A DNA stretch of 47,087 nucleotides from Phallusia fumigata (Eukaryota > Chordata > Ascidiacea > Phlebobranchia > Ascidiidae): contig QXVZ01023380.1 in NCBI GenBank assembly GCA_008931825.1, positions 1 to 47,087 on the forward strand, given 5' to 3'. The notes below the pieces were generated by a model, which was given only the letters and a program-made list of their open reading frames with translations, ran no database searches and had not been told where the DNA came from. This document shows positions 30,938 to 42,288 of the stretch, one piece after another. A program made the translations under genes and the position numbers. Position 1 is the first letter of the stretch. Every line of letters starts with the position of its first letter.

Positions 30938-32329
30938 ATCATTTGAGAAATATGCCAGACAAAAACTGCAAGCATGATTACAACTTTGGTAAGGCACAAA
31001 ACTAATTAACAAGAAGCTTTTAAGTTGGATGTAAGACCTGTCATGCTTTAGTGTATGGTCTTCACACTCACAGAAAATTAACATTTAACGGCAGCATTGC
31101 AACAAACATTTTGTCAAAATTTACAAAACTGTAGCATTGGGCAAACAAGGTTACACTACCACGCTAAAAATGAGGCACTCAACATTGATTCACGAAGGAT
31201 GTAATGTATGTACAAGTATACCAAGCACAACTTGATGCAATAACCTGTGCAAACACACTAAACAAACATCCCAGTGATATGCCAAACAGGACTGTTACAT
31301 TGAGTGTGTGTATTACACAAAAGTGTGCGACTTTTGGGGCTTGTCTGAAAGAGCATCCCGAGGTTTCGTGGTTTTACTTTCGGTATTAGTTTGGTTTTTA
31401 TTTATCTAATGCAGGTTTGTTGAAAGATATAATATTATAAGACTTGCATGGTTATATGCAATTAAATGTTACCAATATCGAAATATGTCTTCGTCATAGT
31501 CACCCACCCCCCAACACAATTTATGTGGCCGCTTTTAGATCAGCTCTGGTTTAGTAAAATTTACATGCAGCCTACTACATTGTAAAAATACAGTCAGCTC
31601 CATCATCTAATAATGGCTTGTGCAAACAAATAGATTTCTTTGGATAAAATCACTTTACAAAATGTGAACACCTTATAAACGGTTTCTTTTTACAGTTATT
31701 TTCGAAAAATTAGAATCAAAATCTAATGTCATTGCCAACTGCATAAAGTTTGATTTCGAACATTTAATCAATTACCCAATTTTGAGTTTTCAAGCCATCG
31801 AGTTGAAACTAACAACTAGTACATGGTACACTTCAACATATACCCCACCTACCCTTCCGAGTGAAAGGACAGGCAGTAACATAAAAATCTTATACAACAG
31901 GACTACGCTTCAACCTCAACCAGGAGTGTTATAATTACATTGGCCAGCATTAGGAGTACTTGGATTGAACGGCCAGCGCAATCAACCTGAGCTAACAAGA
32001 GTCTTCTTTTGGCTCCAGCACTTCAATACACATAGGGAATCACTCTGTACTTTACTCTTTGGCAGTAGACTGTCCAAGCATGGCCGTGCTTCTCAGCAGA
32101 CTGCTTGTCACATCGAAGCGCTCGGTGGCACAGTAAAACTGTCACGAACACCGGATAGTACCATGGCAGTAGGTTTTCGAAGCCTGTTTATCACAAATGG
32201 GTATGAGAAAATATCAAACATCAAATAGGGTTTGAAAGTTCAGATGTAAAACCTAAAAATTTAGATCTTATGCAACCAAACACTGTTCAACATTATAAAT
32301 GATAAACAAACAGTTCTAGGTCTAAGCTG
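30938..32329 (-). pseudogene. Misplaced duplicate of the LBR 3' end, including its last exon
   Basis: An apparently exact copy of 16699-18090. The LBR terminal exon recurs at 32023-32183 with its stop codon. The block interrupts the NFKBIZ-like 3'UTR: sequence ending GAGGGTTC before the N at 30937 resumes in the overlapping piece 32331-32476, which ends GAGGGTTC and continues. Hence it is very probably an assembly insertion. Confidence 0.85.
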
Positions 32330-32330
32330 N

Positions 32331-32476
32331 CAAGGGTGACTTGAGTCTTCCGCCCCTGCGCCCTGGCGCCAGCTCCGCCGCCGGCGTCCGCTTCGGAGGC
32401 CCTTCTTCGGGGGTTCCCCGAACTACTTTCTTGGAATGAATTTCTGTTGTGCAGAATTTACTATAATTGAGGGTTC
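32331..32476 (+). repeat. Third partial copy of the NFKBIZ-like last exon
   Basis: Starts inside the last exon (CAAGGGTGACTTGAG) after the N at 32330, includes the stop codon, and runs on into unique 3'UTR sequence at 32477. It overlaps copy 2 without visible differences, as expected for the true continuation. Confidence 0.8.
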
Positions 32477-33440
32477 CTTGTTGCTCTGCCTGCACCGCTC
32501 GCCCGTGCGACGCCCCGCGAGCGCCCCAACTACCAGCAGACCGTACAGCGCGCCGTGTTTGAGAGCCTGAAGGCGATCGCTCGAACGCGCGAGTTCTGTA
32601 TGTTTGTTTTTGGTGATCCGAGCCGTCTCGCTGCGGTTAGGACGGAACGATTAACCGACGTTTTGACCTTGCGCGCTCGCGGGCGTCTTAACCGAAAATG
32701 TAGCGATATTTCTCGCGTTTTATCTTCGTTAAACCTCGGCAGTGCAAAGCAGGGACCCCTCGATTTTCTTGTGATCTTCTATGAAGAATGAAATAACTCG
32801 GTGACGACCAAGGGCGGTCGCGTTCCCCGTTTCAATGGGTCACCGCGGCTTGCCTGGTCCCGCCCTGTTGTTTCCTTTAATCTGGTTCGCCTTATTCTCA
32901 AGGCGTAATTATTCGCGTCCGTTTTCACCCTTTCGTGTTGCGACGAGCAGCCTCTGTCGTGGCGTGGCATTTTACCCGGCCTTTGTGGTCGTGCCGCACG
33001 CCCCGGTCAGTGATATGCTGCTCGTGCGTAAAATCGATTGTGCCTTTTGTGTAACATTTTAGCGCCTGCATGTACGACCTTTCAAGGTTGTTTTTCTTCG
33101 CCGTTTCAATATGCGTTGCGCCAACATTTGTAATTGCTCAATGTTATTTACTGAACATCACCCGTCGCCCCATGTTTGTGTACACCCATATATTCTCGCA
33201 CTAACCCAGCGAAGACCTAACCTTACCAAGTTCCAAGTGTACAAACTCCCATTTAAGCACAGTTGCCAAGTTTCGGCTTACGCCGTACATTGAGTTCAGT
33301 TTCTCCAATTTGTGTAAATTGTGTACAGCGCGTGTTCTCGTTTATGTGTGTGTGTTACCCTATACTTCAACGCAGCCCTTGAGCCGATGTACATAAACAT
33401 GTGTGCGTGGAATCAATAAAAATGAACAGCAAACGGTTAG
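32477..33440 (+). other. 3'UTR of the NFKBIZ-like gene with poly(A) signal
   Basis: After the interrupted join the sequence is GC- and CpG-rich, then becomes AT-richer toward AATAAA at 33415-33420. This gives a 3'UTR of about 1 kb once the inserted block is removed. Open frames in it lack motifs. Confidence 0.45.
33415..33420 (+). terminator. Poly(A) signal of the NFKBIZ-like gene
   Basis: AATAAA, about 1 kb downstream of the stop codon after discounting the misplaced block. Motif only. Confidence 0.4.
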
Positions 33441-34838
33441 TCTGGTGTACTGAGGCCCATACAAGACGAACCAGGGTTCGGGGACAAATGCATCGTGGCT
33501 GTGACGTGTGGCTTGTTGAGGATGTGGCACATCCTCTAACGCGCTGTTTGTATTACATCCTGTTGCTGATGCCTGGCTAATGTTACAAAGGTGATTAACG
33601 GCGGTTGTTTCTCGGTGCTGGTGTGCCATGCTATTCAACAGCCACTGTCTATAAAGGAATGCCTGTATGGTCCTATGCCCACTCGTACTAAAACAACAGT
33701 TTTGTTTTTCGTTGCCAACTTAAGATTAAGCGCACCATTTACCTCAGTAAATGTTTTCGTGTGCCTAGCAAGCATCGCAGCAAATTAAAAAAAACTTTGA
33801 ACCTTTGTGGTTTTCCAAATATAGTTCAAAACTGTTTGATTATTTACTGTACCAAATGAAGCTTGTGTGCTTTGCGAAGTGTTTTCTCACACAACGTACA
33901 TCTATTTGTATTTGAAAACATCATAACTAGCTAAGTGCCAGTCTTTCCGTGATAGAAAAATAGTTGGTTCGAAACCGTTTTGCGACGGAAAGCTCCAACA
34001 GTTCGGTCTGAAGAAGATGTAGGGATTTCAGTTCTATTTTAGTGTAAACGTGTGAAGCTTTTCCAACTGCTAATTTTCTAATTCATAAGTTTCGGAAAGA
34101 TTCGAAACTTTAAAACTGCTTAATTCGCGGAATGTTTGTCGAAATGAAACGCGACGAGTTTTCGAACAGGTAATTGCACCTTGAATGATAAACCCACACC
34201 TCAACTCACTTTCGAAGAAGCTCGAAAATCAATTAACTTTCGCCATTCTCCACATTGCGATAATCACTAGTTTTGATGGGTCGCGACCTCTCGGAACAGG
34301 CCATCCATCCTGTAATATTGATGTCAGCCACACCATACAGACATTTCCTCAATTCATTTACAACAACTTAGGTAGTTCTCACACAGGTTTTCGGATTACC
34401 AGCGAGTAATTGCTCGGCAGTTACACCCCTTACCAAAACCTAATGGCTTGTACACAGGGTATTTAAGTGATTTTCACCTGTCCATGTGTTGCCCGACAAT
34501 GGGCACGACTGGCCAGTTAACACCAAGAAAAATTAAAAAATGTGCCAAGATTTACAGACTGCCAATTATGATCGGCTATTCACGTTGAACAATACGTCGC
34601 CCGACGCACCCTTTGTAATTGACATTCCCGAAAATAATGGATCTATTTTGATATTTCCCGTCACAATTACCGAGATCAATTAAGGCGAGCCCTTGTTTTT
34701 GTGCCACTGTTTTTATTTGACGTGTGAGTTGTTCGTGATCCTCGGTACAGCCTCAAGACTAAATGTGAGACAAAAGCAGTTACTTTGTGCCAGGTACGGA
34801 CATGCAGCAGGTAACACAAGTAACCAATTTTGTATTTC
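33441..34838. other. Intergenic, nothing recognised
   Basis: No coding exon, RNA gene or transposon end was recognised on either strand. Short frames lack splice context. Confidence 0.5.
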
Positions 34839-35682
34839 CCCATCGCTATTGTCCTAAATAATTGCAGCTGGAAGCACAAGTGCTCAATTTTTTGTTCCCC
34901 CGTCGAAAAAATCTAAAATTATCACATTTTTATAAGATTTCAGAGTCAAGGTTGGCTTGTGCTGGTAACAGTCGCAAGCTGCTTGCTCTGTCGGGCGAGT
35001 CTTCACGGTCAGCTGCACCAAGGAATCCGCCCGCCCCTAGCGATACGCTTCGCTGGTCAAACACAAACAACGTAGGTGGGATCGAAACTCGCTTCGAAAC
35101 TCGGCTTTGTGTAGCTTGTTTGCGCAACCTTTCGCGTTCAAATAGGTATTGCGACTGAGTCAATAGTCTGAATAACATCATCCGGGTCACAAGACAACGT
35201 TTTGTTGCACGAACTGTCGGCAACTAGTGCAAAAAAGGGGTGTTGTTTTTTTACAGCGCACGCGAACTGGCAGTTAAAGTTATTACAGTTTCAACGCAAA
35301 ACATTGCCCTGTCGTCATTGTTATGCAATACAGTCATATCTGAAACGCCCACAAATGTACAACATGGCTATGTTTTAACTCTTCTTGTTATAACCTGTAT
35401 TCCATGCGTACAGCATGGTTAGAAGTAATGGTTTTGAAATTAGTGGGTTAAAACGTACTTCAGTGGTTTGATGAATCACTCTTTGGTTTTCGGCGGAGAT
35501 TAAGAAATTCGCTATGTGTGTATGTGTTTATGCGCCAACTCAACTCGTTTAAGGTTCAGTGAATGCATGTACAGAACTTTGACAAGCCCTACTGGCCTTA
35601 CACAACTCTGGCCAAAGTAATAGGTTCCTTGTTTTCGACAGACAGCTTACCAAATACCGCCTCTCGGGGAATTACGGGTCAT
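34839..35682. repeat. 844-bp duplication, copy 1
   Basis: Repeated at 35684-36526 with scattered substitutions and small indels; the N at 35683 is the join. Both copies carry the same noncoding frames. The layout fits two haplotypes set in tandem. Confidence 0.85.
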
Positions 35683-35683
35683 N

Positions 35684-36526
35684 CCCATCGCTATTGTCCT
35701 AAATAATTGCAGCTGGAAGCACAAGTGACCAATTTTTTGTTCCCCCGTCGAAAAATCCAAAATTATCACATTTTTATAAGATTTCAAAGTCAAGGTTGGC
35801 TTGTGCTGGTAACAGTCGCAAGCTGCTGACTCTGTCGGGCGAGTCTTCACGGTCGGCTGCACCAAGGAATCCGCCCGCCCCTAGCGATACGCTTCGCTGG
35901 TCAAACACAAACAACGTAGGTGGGATCGAAACTCGCTTCGAAACTCGGCTTTGTGTAGCTTGTTTGCGCAACCTTTCGCGTTCAAATAGGTATTGCGACT
36001 GAGTCAATAGTCTGAATAACATCATCCGGGTCACAAGACAACGTTTTGTTGCACTAACTGTCGGCAACTAGTGCAAAAAAGGGGTGTTGTTTTTTTACAG
36101 CGCACGCGAACTGGCAGTTAAAGTTATTACAGTTTCAACGCAAAACATTGCCCTGTCGTCATTGTTATGCAATACAGTCATATCTGAAACGCCCACAAAT
36201 GTACAGCATGGCTATGTTTTAACTCTTCTTGTTATAACCTGTATTCAATGTGTACAGCATGGTTAGAAGTAATGGTTTTAAAATTAATGGGTTCAAACGT
36301 ACTTCAGTGGTTTGATGAATCACTCTTTGGTTTTCGGCGGAGATTAAGAAATTCGCTATGTGTGTATGTGTTTATGCGCCAACCCAACTCGTTTAAGGTT
36401 CAGTGAATGCGTCTACAGAACTTTGACAAGCCCTACTGGCCTTACACAACTCTGGTCAAAGTAATAGGTTCCTTGTTTTCGACAGACAGCTTTTCAAATA
36501 CCGCCTCTCGGGGAATTACGGGTCAT
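35684..36526. repeat. 844-bp duplication, copy 2
   Basis: Second copy, starting CCCATCGCTATTG as at 34839 and ending GGAATTACGGGTCAT, the same point at which copy 1 stops before the N. It continues into unique sequence. Confidence 0.85.
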
Positions 36527-39500
36527 GTCCCCACGCTCTTTACCAACTCGAAGAGGCTATAAACTGTCCCAGTGCTGGTTAATCATTTATACTGTGCCAC
36601 GGTTGGCATTTCTCCGTTTGGGGACCGTTTTTTAGTGTGGCTACTACACGAAACTGCCTAAAAGCCCCTAAGCACTATATGCTTCTTACTTTCTGTAGAA
36701 AGTGTACGTTACGTGGTGTCCAAAACTGAATATTCGGGTAAATCTGGTCAGACCTACAGCGAATACTTCAATATCGTTTGGGTAAAACCAGTGCCGGATT
36801 TCTGTACATGCGAACTAAGCTATAGCTTAGGGCCTCAAATTACAATTTGTGAGGGGCCTCAAAAAACTCAAGGTCCAAATTTCCTTTACCCAATGTGGTG
36901 TTTTATAATGTTTTAAAAGTAAAACATGATTGGTACATAGTTTACAGTTCTAAATAGTCTTGATAAAAAGACAAACGAACACCTGTGTGTAAAATTAACT
37001 GTCAACAAACGTTGTTTTCATCATCGTTCGTTAAAACGTGGAAGTGTTTCACCCCAAAGTAATGACTTGTATCTTCTCTTTACAATTATTGTTGGTAATA
37101 TTAATGTACATGAATATTAATAGAAATTAAACAGTAATGTGTTTTTATACCGTGAAAGACATGTATATTTCAAAACTTCTGGGACCAGCGGGAGTAATTG
37201 AAAGGAAGACGGGTTATTACTTTACATACCATAAGACCTCACAACATCCAACGTTCATGACGTTTTACAATAATTCCAAGTGAAGCTGAGTGCCGCTTTA
37301 TTACCATTGCCGCACCCCACATGCAGTTTTTAACAACGGGCGCAACAAGCTGCATTGCACTACATGTCAACGTCCGGCGATTTTCACGTGTGCTTTGCAT
37401 TTTTGTCGTTTCCACTTTGTGGTTCGGACAGGGGACGGTAGCTGTCACTGCACGACCGAAGCGTGTTGTGTAGACCTGCCAAAATGCAACGTCGCTTCGA
37501 CAGGCGGATGTTCCGGCCCTGTCACCCTTTGATCGTTACCTGACGGACGTTACGCGGCCTGATTCAGTGCATGGCTTTTTAATGAGTGTCGACAATGTAT
37601 CAACAAAGTCAGGACGCTCGGGTATAAGTTCGTTAATGCCTCTTGTAATACATGTCTGAAAAAACTGCAAGAAATAGCCCATTCTAAAAAAATTGGCTCT
37701 GGTTGAGTCAAAGTGGCTAGTTTTAATTTATTCGGCTTACAATAAGAAACTCATACAAATTACAAGAAATTGATTTTCATGCAAATGTACGAAGAATTGG
37801 AACTTTAAAAAACACAAGGGGAATTTATTAGGGCCCGAGAGGACTCCCTAACATGGCTTTAATCAGTTTTCAGCTTTTGGGAGTTTCGTTGATTTTTGTG
37901 TTTTGAACCACATCCAATTCATGCGATTTGAAACCCAAACAAAGGCCGTGACTTGGTTTTCGTAGAATCGAAAGGAACGTGCGGTTTGCTGTGGGTAAAC
38001 TCATTTTAAACTTCCACTTTTCGTGCGATTACGTAAGACAGCGTTGCGTCAGCCCAAAGTGTGTCTTGTCCGAAGTCGCAAAATTTGTTGATGTAATTTA
38101 TTTCTAACTCGACTGAAACACAGCGACCCCAAGCGGTTGTTGAAAAGTGGAAGATTACACGGCCTGGATAAAAAGCCTTTTCTGACCAACTTCCAGTAGT
38201 AATCCGGGTCGAAATTGTCAAGGTTTTGAAAAGAATTCGCTTAAAAATAATTGGCAACATTGTGCTCATATTTTGAGCAGTTTAGAGTTGTTTCCGAATT
38301 GTTTTACTCCGTTTTGCCGGTTTCTAAAATGTATCCCCCATAGTTGGCCGTATGAAGCGCGTTAGCAAACCCGCTTGAGGTTGATGAACAACAAGCCTTT
38401 GCAGACTCTTATTATTGCGTGCAGCTGCAACTGGCAAAATTCCAGTTGCAGCGATTAGTTACATAAGATTCGTCGCCAAATAATGACGTCAAACAGCGTG
38501 AAATATTGACGATTGGTTCCTGTGTTGGTAATGGCCATTGGCAGCTTTGTTGTTGATCTGAGTTTGATGTGATTCCAAGTGGCTTTGTTCAGAGACACTT
38601 ATTGTTTGAACGAGATTTTCTACATAGTCATCTGTGATTTTTTCAGTAATTTTTTAATTTTTAAATCGTCAAAAATAACTTGATGAATTACTCATGTATT
38701 GAAAAGTTGAAAATGTATTGAAAATTCCTCTGTATTAAGTATGCTAGAAACTTTTGTTTCTTTAAAAATATTCTTACCGCCCTAGCGATTTCCAAAAGAT
38801 GAAACACGCAATGCATGCTTAAATACGTTTTTGTAAACATAATCAATCGCGTGATGTTCTCATCATATGTTAAAAGGATTATTGACGTCAAAATACATTT
38901 TTGGCCGCTTATGGTCAAGTTGGGAGTATTGCGTGTTTTAAAAGTCCCGGTCACTAGGGTTCGGCTCATGGGACATACCATTGCGTGTCTTGCGATCTGT
39001 TTTCGGACATATTAGAATACCGGTTGCTATTTCAACTATCACTGATCGAGGTGGAAATGGTTAATGTGCATATAGTGCTTGCTGCGACGTAGGTGCTGAC
39101 GAGCTGAAATTCGTCACAGCTAGTTCTTTGAACATCGAAACTTCAAAAAACTGCTGCGCTAAGTATTGAAGTGATTCAATGCTTCCGGTGGCTTCTTTAC
39201 CGCAATCAGTCTCACACAAGGGCCTGTCTAGTGACGTCACGGCTATTATGACGACACACACGCGCCAGCAAGTTGTGATTTTGTTGCTGGCGAGATACCC
39301 AAGGACGTCATGGGCGTCAGGCGATTGAGATACATGTATTTTGCATTCTAGACGCGTCGGCACACGAAGCACAAACCTGGCCGGATGTTGATGGAACAGG
39401 GCGAGTTTTAAACACCATTGTAACATGAACGCCTCCCTTGCTTTGCTTTGCTTTAGGGCGATACACCTTGTTTTCGAAGATAAATACTATCCTCTGGTAT

Positions 39501-40290
39501 TAGCATAGCGATGTGGGCGAATGTACACAATGAGGTTGAAAACATTGAGGCGTGATAAAAATAAATTAAATGTGTCGGCAATTAGTCGGGTGTATGTACA
39601 TTTTATCGAATTCACGGTATTTGGTAATTAAACGCGGTCGATCGGAGCAATGTCTGGGATCAAAACATAGGGTTTTAATGCCAAAATGGTTCCCCGACGA
39701 TAACATGCGCCAAATAAATTGTTGGGTAATGCTGCTATACTTAATTTAACAATAACAAAACGTTTGTAGTCATAACAAACCCTTTTTTAGTCATTTCTGT
39801 AAAACACAATTTTTGATTCCTAGTCATTACTTCTACACGTGTTACTCCACAATGTACTTAAATCTGTTGGGTTTGGTTTATATTTAAACCAATTTGACCG
39901 GTAAAAATGTCAACCTCTATTTGTAGAACATCAGCAGCGATCGTCATTCGATATAGACGTGGATAATATCAACCGGAACTGGAAAACATAGGAGAATTTG
40001 AAAATTCCCAACAGCTGAAATGAAAGAATTCTTAAAACGCCGTAATTGTCCGCAAAGGTATTACGGGTTTGCTGTAGTCGCTACCAACCGGAGCCGCGGG
40101 CATTTCGAGCTGCTGGCTTCTCGCGGCGGATTTGCGGTTGCTCGCATTTGACATTGCGTTCGTTGTTTTAGGCGTCTTCGCCCGTCAATTCGCGCGTTGC
40201 TTGTTTTTTACGCAATTGCGGCGCATCGGTAACGTCATTGTCGTGTTGTTTGGTTAACTGAGGCCGCCAAACAGGAAAGTCAAACCGACA
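36527..40290. other. Intergenic, no gene recognised; a possible transposon fragment near 36788-36900
   Basis: Around 36788-36900 the text GTGCCGGATTT...TAGGGCCTCA...GGGGCCTCAAA resembles a widespread repeat family, but I cannot name it. Three CREs lie at 38484-38491, 38883-38890 and 39231-39240. The 121-codon minus frame at 39061-39426 shows no recognisable domain. Confidence 0.4.
38484..38491. promoter_or_regulatory. CRE octamer TGACGTCA
   Basis: Perfect octamer in intergenic DNA; further perfect copies lie at 38883-38890 and 39232-39239, three within 760 bases. Confidence 0.3.
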
Positions 40291-42287
40291 AATTTAACGT
40301 CGGGGGAAAGTACTGTTCTGTCTTTGTAACGCCACCAACTAAACAGGCACAGAAAAGAAAACTTGGAATTCCAACAATGTCTAAAAGACATTTTTAACAG
40401 GCGTTGAAAGTAACAATGCTGGCAGTCTAAATTGCTTATCTAATATGTAATCCGTGGGCATTTTGCTAGTGGGGGTTTAGCATAAACTCACTTGCAAGTT
40501 CGGAGATATTTTAAGATACTTGTAGTCCTAGTAAAAAAACGGACGAAACAAAACAAATTAATTTAACAGCGTTCCCTAAAAAAGGTATTCTAGAATCATT
40601 TACAATAAAATTCTAGAACTTCCCAGTTTCAACAACAGCGTAAATATCAAATATAGCAGCGTGGGCAGCCTTCGGCGAACCTGAAATGTGACGCAAATGG
40701 TTTGTGGAAACGGCCTTAACGTGCCAAACAGATTAACGCATAATGATGCAACCGTTGGCTTTTGCCATCATCGTTGCTCGTGACCAACCCGAGAGCTTAA
40801 CACTGTTAATTGTTGTGGATAAGATCTTCGTGCTGTTTTTGTATTTGTTATGTCTAAAGATTTGCTTATTTTAATGGGGTTATATTGGCTTATGCTTACG
40901 TAACATTTTTTCTGTTTGGGCTTGACTTATCACGTTTCAAAATTTGGGTTTTACCTTTTAGGGCACAACACAGTTGTGGAAGTGAAGCATGCAAATGTTG
41001 CCAAAAACGCATCGACTGCATTTAAATAATATGCAGGGGGTAAATAAAAGTATTTCTACCGAATAACGTCATAATTAGGTTGTCGTCGCGACGTAGATTG
41101 TGACGAGATATGAAAACGTCAAATTTCAATCCTTCTGCAACTAAATGCCACCCACCCACCCAGCACAAAGACTTTGTTATTTTGTGCAATATTGTTTTCT
41201 GTAAGTGTGTAAAGAGCATTTCGCAAAGTTGATGTATCTTCTTTATGTACAATCCTCTTATACTATCCATCCTCGATAACTATCTGGGCAACTTAGCGGT
41301 TTTTGCGTAATGCGATTCCCAAGGAGTAGCCCGAATTGTCGTATCAACAACTGCGATTTCGTCACAGCGCCGGCCAAAAACAGAACAACCGACCCTTTGA
41401 GCCACGTGCTGCCCCGGGGCCCAAGTGCTTGTGGCCACACGTCACAGCACTCAGGCACAGGACTGGAGACTGTGTAAGATGTAAATGAGACGGAAAACAC
41501 GCGGAAAGCCTGCAAGGTTTTTCGATTCCGGGAAATTTCGTCAACAACTGGGGGCTGCATCGAAAACTACTGTCGTTGTGTCATTGGGCTTAATTTTCCA
41601 CGGTTTCGAGTGGACAATTGGAAAAGTGAACGATTATAGGGGCAACACCGAAAAAGGGAATGGAGAAATAGAGCAAAAAACTGAAAAGTTATGAGGACAT
41701 TTGACTAATTTGTAAGCAATTTTGAATTGGGAAAAATGGATGAAAAGTTTGCTTATCACACCTACCCATTTGAAACAAACAAAAACACCCTTGGCCACAA
41801 AGAGAATCCCCCACCTCCTTATCTGTTTCCATGGAGGGAAAAGTTTGTATGGTTTAGAAATGCTTAAAAACAAAACCAGTTTCGTAAAAGTAAATGGAAT
41901 TTCGAGTATTGAAATGATTTACGTGACACTTTAAATCACATAACGCTATACAACTCTTGCTTCAACTCTCCCTGGGTGAAACACCAGCATTTACAGGCGA
42001 AGTTGTTTATCATGACACTCGTACGTATTTCCATCACACATACGTATGACGACAGCTCGTGTGAGGTTGACCCCGATCTATGAATGTTGCAGCATCGCTG
42101 ACGTCACACGCAGATGACTGTCACTTCGAGGGATTACGTGGAGTTTTCTTTGCATACACTAATTGTTTGCAGGCGTCGGTTGATCAATCATTACCACCTA
42201 TTTACCCATCTTATTGTGACAAGCATTTGACGTTTATGACTTTTTCATTATTTTTGACAACACTTTTAGCGTCACGGAAGCCCTTGC
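40291..42287. repeat. ~2.0-kb duplication, copy 1
   Basis: Repeated at 42289-44288, beginning AATTTAACGT and ending AGCCCTTGC. Differences are scattered substitutions and short indels: copy 1 has extra bases near 41278, copy 2 has about 8 extra bases near 42966 (TTGCTAGTCAAC) and a G-run one longer near 43420. The N at 42288 is the join. Confidence 0.85.
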
Positions 42288-42288
42288 N

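Noticed and set aside
30938-32329. A second LBR gene or retrocopy
   Set aside because: The block keeps intron and 3' flank sequence with no poly(A) tail or target duplication, and is bounded by Ns; a retrocopy would lack introns.
39061-39426. 121-codon minus frame
   Set aside because: Composition unremarkable, no domain and no flanking exon structure.
41528-41540. kB-like site GGGAAATTTC as evidence of NF-kB feedback on the NFKBIZ-like gene
   Set aside because: One base off consensus, more than 10 kb from the gene, and AT-rich near-matches are common.
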